A stretch of DNA of 64,000 bases from contig JANVAS020000203.1 of NCBI GenBank assembly GCA_027563935.2, positions 9,424,001 to 9,488,000 of the forward strand, written 5' to 3'. Position 1 is the first letter of the stretch, and each line of letters begins with the position of its first letter. The notes below the pieces were generated by a model. The model was given only the letters and a program-made list of their open reading frames with translations, was not told where the DNA came from and did not search any database. This DNA is from Costus lasius (Eukaryota > Streptophyta > Magnoliopsida > Zingiberales > Costaceae). A program made the position numbers and the translations under genes. This document shows positions 57,951-64,000 of the stretch, in pieces.

Positions 57951-57966
57951 TGCTGCAGAGTCGCCA
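57951..57966 (-). other. Possible primer binding site of the Athila-like element
   Basis: The minus strand reads TGGCGACTCTGCAGCA directly after a TTCA end. Position and TGG start fit a PBS for a tRNA other than iMet; the tRNA is not identified. Confidence 0.5.
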
Positions 57967-58928
57967 TGAACAGTGCAGGCGACCACGTTTTTGTTGATTT
58001 CTCCCTTGATCGGTCTCCTTTCACTCTGAAACTTCTATGGGGTGTTCTCCTTCCTTAGGCGAAGCTTCCTTTCAAATTTCATGGTCCGAGGAGATCTATA
58101 CGATGAACAGCAACAAACCACAGCGCGACGGTGATTCCCTCAAATTCTCTCTGTAGCGTGAATGAAAATTATTCTTTTTTTGCTTCGAAAATCTTCCCTT
58201 GCTAATACTGAGTGTTCCTCTTTTTTCGTATCTTCAATTGGTGCCCTAAATCTCTAGAAATCATCTTTTTAAGTTTTCGGCGGAAGAATCAGGCAACTGG
58301 GCACAAAATTACGATACCATGGCGATTATTGCGGTACTGCCATAATTACTTCTGAAGTTTCTGTATGTATATGGCCTGTAATTACGGCACCATAAAATTC
58401 ATCATGGTAGTGCCGTAATCTTCTTGATTATTTCTGTAGGAAATTTGTTCAAAATTACGGCACCATAAAAATCCTTACGGCAGTGCCGTCATTCTACCGC
58501 AATCCTTTGAAGTCTCTGCTTGAATCTGGACGAAAATCATGGCACCGTAAAATTCATTATGGCAGTCCCGTAATTTCCAAAAAATCTTCCATGGGTTGCG
58601 GCCATGAAATTAATTACCGTAGTGCCATATTCTCAAATTACGGCCATAAAATTAATTACGGCACTACCGTAATTTCGTAGGAAAATCCGGTTTAGCTTGA
58701 AATTTTGTGTGCAAACTCCTCTTGATGATTAGAATTCGTCCATGCATCGAAATTGCTTGAAAACTCATGATAATGTTGTCCTTTTACTAAAATTTATCAA
58801 AAACAAAGAAAGGTGTAGATTCCAAAATATTTGATAAATAAGGCATAAAAATAAGCAACAGAGCATAAATATGACACAAAAATACCAATGAAATGACACA
58901 AAATATACAATGAATTTTGGTGTCATCA
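57967..58928 (-). mobile_element. Athila/Tat-like 5' LTR
   Basis: About 962 bp on the minus strand from TGATGACACCAAAATTC to GCACTGTTCA, bounded by the possible PBS and followed by gag. Both termini are TG/CA. It contains six hairpin-forming repeats. No second copy of this LTR is recognised in the window, so the element is a 5' fragment. Confidence 0.6.
58306..58673. repeat. Six degenerate palindromic repeats (ATTACGGCAC...GTGCCGTAAT)
   Basis: Copies at about 58306, 58381, 58454, 58535, 58598 and 58636, each ~33-43 bp, separated by unrelated 7-40-bp spacers. The copy at 58381-58419 has arms ATTACGGCACCAT and ATGGTAGTGCCGTAAT around a 10-base AT-rich loop: 13 paired bases with a small bulge. 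Confidence 0.85.
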
Positions 58929-59830
58929 GCTGTGATCAGGTCGTCTGGGTTCTGGCGAAGTGGACACGACTTTGCTGTGATGAGACGCACGGCCGTGATG
59001 GCGTTCGCGTCTGAAATCACCATTTTCCATTTTCCGTTGCACTGGTCATGACATGCCCATGTTTTGCTTCACGGTCGTGTTTAGTGTGTGTGGATTCGAC
59101 CAATCCCATCATGGCCTGCCCATGACGGGACGCATGCCCTTGCTTGAGTTTAGGTTCTTCCGTCAAGTCCATCACCAACGGGCCTCTTGGGGGTGACGAG
59201 GGGCACGACCGTGCCTGGCAGGGTGAGGGCTTGTCACTCCCGCGACGGGGGTCACGACTTGGCCGTGACGGCTTCGCAGGGGAGATTCCTGGGGCGTTTT
59301 CTGGTCTAGATTTTCTCCTTCTTCCACAATGCTTCCTCTTGCATCACTGTGTGTGGATGAATGTGGAGGGCAAACACTTGGGCACCTCCCTTCGTCATCG
59401 GTAGCCCCTTGGACATGTGATTTAGGTATACTACTCAGACATATCCGATGGATCATTCTTAGGGGATCCTAGCGCTTAGGGATATCCTATTTCAGGCCAT
59501 CGCTTCCGTTGTCAATTAATTATAAAATTGGCTAGGGGATTCCCAACACTTGATCACTAAACTCTTATGAGTCTCCTCTCAACTCATAACTTGCACCCAC
59601 GATGCAAAATACTCCTAAATAGATCCGAATCATCTATAGATTCGGTCTAAGGCTATCCAAACAATATGGAATATCTAGTGTCTAGGTATGTGACCCTATA
59701 TGTTCCTTAGATATTGGCAGTGATGACCTAATCATCTCAAGCAGTGAGCATCACCTAGCAGTGCATCGCTGCTACCCAAGTCATCGGAATAAATGCTATC
59801 ATCGACAACCTCAAAGCTGTGATAAGGAAT
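58929..59830. other. Unassigned, GC-richer
   Basis: Words of the type CACGACCGTG / GGCCGTGACGG recur between 58940 and 59280. No recognised domain on either strand; the 86- and 94-codon frames overlap on opposite strands and look like composition effects. The part from 59480 is AT-rich without coding signal. Confidence 0.4.
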
Positions 59831-61244
59831 ATGATGCCTTGCATTTTGGTAGTGATTTTTGGTACTATTTATTCTCAAAACAAGGCCAATTTTGATGTTT
59901 CCATACCCCATATACGCTTATTTACTTGCTTGCTTCAGAGTCTTCACTTTTTCTTTTCCTTGTGCTATTTCAGGTAAAATCACTAATTTTTGGAGCTTTT
60001 TGAAGATTTTGAAGTCATGTAGTGATTTAGGATGAAGAGACAAGTCTACACAGTAAATTTGGGATCAATCAAAACTTTAATTAAGAATCACAGTTGGCCT
60101 AAGATTTTGAGGTTCAACCATGATTTGCAGAAAGGTCTGAAATTTCACATAATACTTCAGTGCCAGCCCAAGACGAAAATCTTTAGTTATGATTTCACCG
60201 AAGGCAACTTTTCTGATAAATGAACAGTAACTTTCATGACCAACCCAACACGGAAATCTTTGGCTATGAATCTTATTTCTCAGATCTACACAATACACAT
60301 CACATCCTGCCTGTGATTATGGTGTTCACCCATGATCGCGGCTACCTCTTGGTATTCTTTCCATTTTTCACTCGATTGAAGGCTGAGAAAAATTCCAAAA
60401 AATCAAAAAAAAAAAATTTTGTTAGATAGCCAAGAGGGAAGAAAATCGATTGGGGCATAGAAGCCCTCTTTTCGTGACCTAAACAGAAAGGTTTCATTCG
60501 ACGAAGTGGATTAGGGTGAAAGTACAGGCGATAACTCTTTCGGGAGCAATTTTGAGGCAATTTAATAGCGGATCTTCACCAAACCTTGGGGATATGTTCG
60601 AAATCTCTTCTCATTCCTTACACTAGGGCTTGGTTGAAACCCGTTGACATTATCTATCATGTGAGCTGAACTTTTTTGTTGTTTTGAGTACTATATGAGT
60701 ATATTTTACTTAGTTGTGCTTATTTCATGATATTGCTTTGGCCATGTGGTATTATGTGCTAGTCAACATGATCCTGACGGTAAGGAGGATCATGTTGGTA
60801 TATCCACTAAGTAAAACTTGTGATCCTCTAACATGAAGGTAGTTAGGGTTCATTCGAGGGTACCATTATCTTTCATATAACTCAATAGATTTACTTAAAA
60901 TGATATGCCATGAGAGTAGGAGATCGTTTTATGTAAGTACCAGGTTGTACCAACTACAATGGGGCAACCTGTGCTATAGGAAAGATTTCTTATACAATAT
61001 TATAAACTCATATAACAGATAAGCTCTAGTTTAGAAAGACATGTCAATGTGGTGAATACCAAATTCTTGATGCCTCTCCAATTGACACCTTCCATGTAGT
61101 TGTAATTGATTTCCTCTGTTCACTTTACTTGAAGTTAGTTAAACTGTTTCCAAAACCCCTATTTGAATTGTTTAGCTTCTAAAACTCATATTTGTTAGTA
61201 ATTAACGTTCCTCCTTGTGGGACCGACATCTTATATATTACTGC
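59831..61244 (+). mobile_element. Possible Athila/Tat-type LTR, plus strand
   Basis: Non-coding. Features recall Athila/Tat LTRs: TTTTGGTAGTGATTTTTGG near the left, CTTGTGCTATTTCAGG at ~59960, and GTTCCTCCTTGTGGGACCGAC at ~61206, a motif usual near the downstream end of such LTRs. A 9-bp-stem hairpin CATGATCCT/AGGATCATG lies at ~60768-60796. Boundaries and family are uncertain. Confidence 0.3.
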
Positions 61245-61948
61245 GGCAATACCATGCACTTGTGGTACGTGTCAGTGTACAAGTTTACATGTCCCTTTGC
61301 CAGGCTTATCGTCCAGATTGGACATGCATGTCACACTTGTTTTTTCAAAGAATAATGGTCATAACCGAAACAAGCTACCACACACCTTCAGTCATGCACA
61401 ATATAAGGGCCCATGGACATCATGCTTCCCCACAAGGAAGGGGCAAATACTATATTGCCAAGATGCAACTCTCATATAGCTCAAGACACACCCAATGACA
61501 ACCGTTATGAATTCCACATTATGGTGAGGCATTAGGTTATATTAAAGCATATCCCTTACTTTATAGAGACATAATCATCCTTAAGTCAAAGGACAAATAC
61601 AACTCTATCACTGTGATATTCTTTTTGAGACACCAAGAAGAATCCTCACGACGGTCGGTCCAATATATCTGCCTTGATATACCCATATGCCTACATTAAG
61701 CAACCTGTGCTAACCAGCGAATAAACGAGTCTCACATGCACCATAGCTGTCCCATATGCACTATGGTACTCAACTTGGGACATAACAAACTGAGATAGAA
61801 ATATCTCGAGGGACATCATCATGTAAACATACATATGCAAAGATGTATAATAAACCATGACAACGACAATGCCAGAATATATATAAATATCAATGAATGC
61901 AGTACAAATATCTAAACCAAAAACAGGTCCTAGGGCATAACACTAACA
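61245..61948 (-). mobile_element. D-family LTR fragment, reversed
   Basis: On the minus strand it starts TGTTAGTGTTATGCCCTAGG and follows D's 3' LTR and the LTR at 63235 (TTGATATTTATATATATTCTGGCATTG; GGACAGCTATGGT; CATATGGGTATATCA) for ~700 bp, with many substitutions. No polypurine tract precedes it. A solo or truncated LTR, older than the others. Confidence 0.7.
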
Positions 61949-62266
61949 CTCGTGCCCAGATAGATGAGGAATGCCAAGTGCATTTCCTTGTGCCCTCTAC
62001 GTGTCTCTCCGCGATGATCTTTACATCATCCGGTGAACTAGGTGGCACCTCCGCTGGCTACAAAGTACTTGGAGCTCCTATTGTCTCGGATGTCTGCGTA
62101 TGAACCTCAGGCTCCTGAATAGCCTCTGGTATTACCTCAAATCTATGCGGAATCTCATGTGTCATTCATTACCTAGGGACTGATGGTATCCAAGACATGG
62201 GGCATGGATAAGGTCCCGATATCCCTATATTCCTTACTGCCCTATACGGTCTTCCTTTTGGTGCCA
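61949..62266 (-). pseudogene. Possible retroelement gag N-terminal remnant
   Basis: The minus strand from ATG 62266 reads MAPKGRPYRAVRNIGI, two stops, then in a neighbouring frame HEIPHRFEVIPEAIQEPEV and PAEVPPSSPDDVKII. The Pro/Glu-rich style resembles Gypsy gag N-termini, but no conserved domain is present. Ends where the reversed LTR begins. Confidence 0.25.
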
Positions 62267-63234
62267 TGGAATTTCAGTAAGCAATAAATCCACAAAAAGC
62301 TTTTGAAAAAATGAACAGCAGGACAACTTAACAAAGGCTATCCAAGAATCAAGAAATTCCACTCTTACTAACGAAATTCAAGGCAAATCAAATGTAAAAG
62401 TCTTATAATCTGATAAAGATGCGAAAGATTTCACCAAGAAGAGTTTGCTTGTGGATTTCCTTGATTTATGGATGGAATGAGAGGCAGTGGTGAAAACTGT
62501 TGGATATCCCTGAGCCAATTATAAGAATAATTGACAGCGGAAGCAAATGGCTTGAAACAGAATTCTGTGATGCTTGGATCCCATATGAAAGAAAATCGAA
62601 GGATGTGAAGAGTAGTACCTTATCAAGCAAATTTAGGAGCATTGCCGATGATGAAGATGCACATGTGAACGTCCTCTGCAATCACACACAAATGGACTCC
62701 TTGAAGTCTCTCCAACCTCCACGATTGGTGCTAGCCTCGGGAGGTAAGATCCACACCTCTAGGTCTTCTCAACTTGCGCCTATGCCAAGGAGAAGAGGAA
62801 GAGTTGGCGAAAATTAGTGGGAAGCACTTCCACTTGTCCCAACCATGATGCAAAATCTTCTACGTGTTATCAGCTTCAAGATCCTCATGCCAAGGAGGAG
62901 AGGGGAGGCGACAACTGGAGATAAGAGAAAAGAATTGGTGCAAGGATCACCCAACAAAGTCTCTCTATTTATAATTGATCAACTAGCTATTCTTTGTGAT
63001 TATTTTCATTAAATTTAATAGATAAATATATTAAATAGAATGAAGAGAATGCGTCTAGGCCAAGTCATGATTAAATATATTAAATATATAATACCAAATT
63101 GGTCAAGCATGAATAAAAACATTTGATTAAATTCGCTTAACCCCAAATTAGCAAATATATTAATTCTTTTAAACATGTACACACCTATTTATATTTTATA
63201 ATTAAATTTATAAATATATTTAATGTTAAATGTG
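62267..63234. other. Unassigned; minus-strand TATA candidate
   Basis: No recognised protein; a 105-codon plus-strand frame (62500-62817) shows no domain. The minus strand carries TATAAATAGAGAGAC (TATA at 62966-62973), resembling an LTR promoter, followed by TTGTTGGG. 63000-63234 is very AT-rich. Could be an LTR of an unplaced element. Confidence 0.35.
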
Positions 63235-64000
63235 TGTTAGTGTATATGCCCTTGGACCCGTTGTTAGTCCATCTTGTACTACTTGACATTGATATTTAAT
63301 ATATATATATATATATATCATTCTGGCATTGTCGTTATTATGCTATGTTTACATCTGCGATTATGTACATGGATAATAATTTCCTTGGAGACAGATTGTA
63401 TCTGTGCTAAAACGGTCTGTCCCCAGTCGAGTACCTGAGTGGATAAGGGACAGCTCTGGTACATGAGAGACTGGTATATGGGCTAGTTACGCACGGGGTG
63501 CTATCACAGGCATATGGGTATATCAATGGTGGATATACTAGATCGACCCGATGCGAGGCTTTAACTTGGTGTCATGAGTTAAGCTCACAAGTGACAGGAG
63601 ATGCATTGATCCCTTGACTTGAGGTGATTGACTCTTCTATATGGTTAGGGACATGCTTTGATACAACCTAACGCCTCGCCATAGTAGGGAGGTCATAACG
63701 ATTGTCATTGGGTATGTCACGACCCATATGAGAAGATCAATGGACAGACATAGGATTTGCCCTTTCCTGCGGGAAGCTTGATATCCATGGGGCCCCCTAT
63801 GGTTGCAGGACTAGAAGTGTGTGGCCATACCCAGGTTAAAGCCTGATTTAGTCATGACCATGAGATTGGGTGAAAACAAAGTGGTGACACACTTTGTCCA
63901 ATCGGATATCAGTTTGGCAAAGAGACTGTAATGCATCGGTATCTTGTTGCGATGATAGGGATGTCAATGCTGATATCCATTCCGAAGGCTTGGGTAGCAG
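63235..64000 (+). mobile_element. D-family LTR, truncated by window end
   Basis: Starts TGTTAGTGTATATGCCC and is homologous to D's 3' LTR through TGTCACGACCCA (63714-63725), then continues beyond the point where D's copy breaks. No body or polypurine tract on the left, so it is either a 5' LTR of an element further right or a solo LTR. Confidence 0.75.

Noticed and set aside
59144..59456. Overlapping 86- and 94-codon ORFs as genes
   Set aside because: Opposite-strand overlap in locally GC-rich repeat words; no domain.
62500..62817. 105-codon plus-strand ORF as a host gene
   Set aside because: No recognisable domain, no neighbouring exons, and surrounded by LTR-like sequence.

Overview
This window is plant nuclear DNA, most likely angiosperm heterochromatin. 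It is made almost entirely of nested and truncated LTR retrotransposons. I see no convincing host gene, no bacterial-type operon, no tRNA or rRNA gene and no CRISPR. The plant assignment rests on Copia polyproteins of the plant gag-PR-INT-RT-RNaseH type, long-LTR Gypsy elements of Tekay/Del chromovirus type, an Athila/Tat-type gag, and primer binding sites matching the 3' end of initiator tRNA-Met (TGGTATCAGAGC).

Left block (1-14075): three LTRs of one Copia family alternate with two internally deleted bodies (LTR1 1-1141, body A 1142-2165, LTR2, body C 10690-12383, LTR3 12384-~14075). LTR2 is split by element B (2675-9531, minus strand), a very young insertion with two 1707-bp LTRs that look identical by eye, a GCATT target duplication, and a single ORF with a retropepsin-like domain and no RT or integrase.

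Copia D (~14076-21185) is a near complete but dead element with five in-frame stops and one frameshift. Its 5' LTR is truncated and its 3' LTR breaks at 21185. An unassigned AT-rich stretch follows to about 23262.

Central nest (23263-55010): a minus-strand retroelement ORF1-like pseudogene (23263-23514 and 54233-55010) was split by Copia E (23520-54227, TSD AGGAA, two LTRs of 1670 bp each, one nonsense codon). The 5' LTR of E was then split by Gypsy H (23654-45287, minus strand, TSD CTTCT). H was in turn split by Gypsy G (27429-38129, plus strand), which has one uninterrupted 1279-codon gag-pol ORF. G and H are the same family in opposite orientation, so they form multi-kilobase inverted repeats. 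Neither encodes a zinc knuckle or a protease.

Right block (55011-64000): a degenerate Athila/Tat-like gag-protease (about 56000-57900, minus) with its LTR (57967-58928), which holds six hairpin-forming repeats. Beyond it lie an LTR-like unassigned stretch, a reversed D-family LTR (61245-61948), a possible gag remnant and the start of another D-family LTR running off the window end.

The most interesting observations are: (1) a collinear series of six stem-loops in the untranslated leaders of Copia D and Copia E whose stems differ by compensatory changes; (2) altered or missing protease in every element where one would be expected (Asp-Thr-Ala in D and E, absent in G and H, Asp-His-Phe in B, duplicated in the Athila-like copy); (3) a 76-bp minisatellite that explains nearly all length differences among the four Gypsy LTRs.
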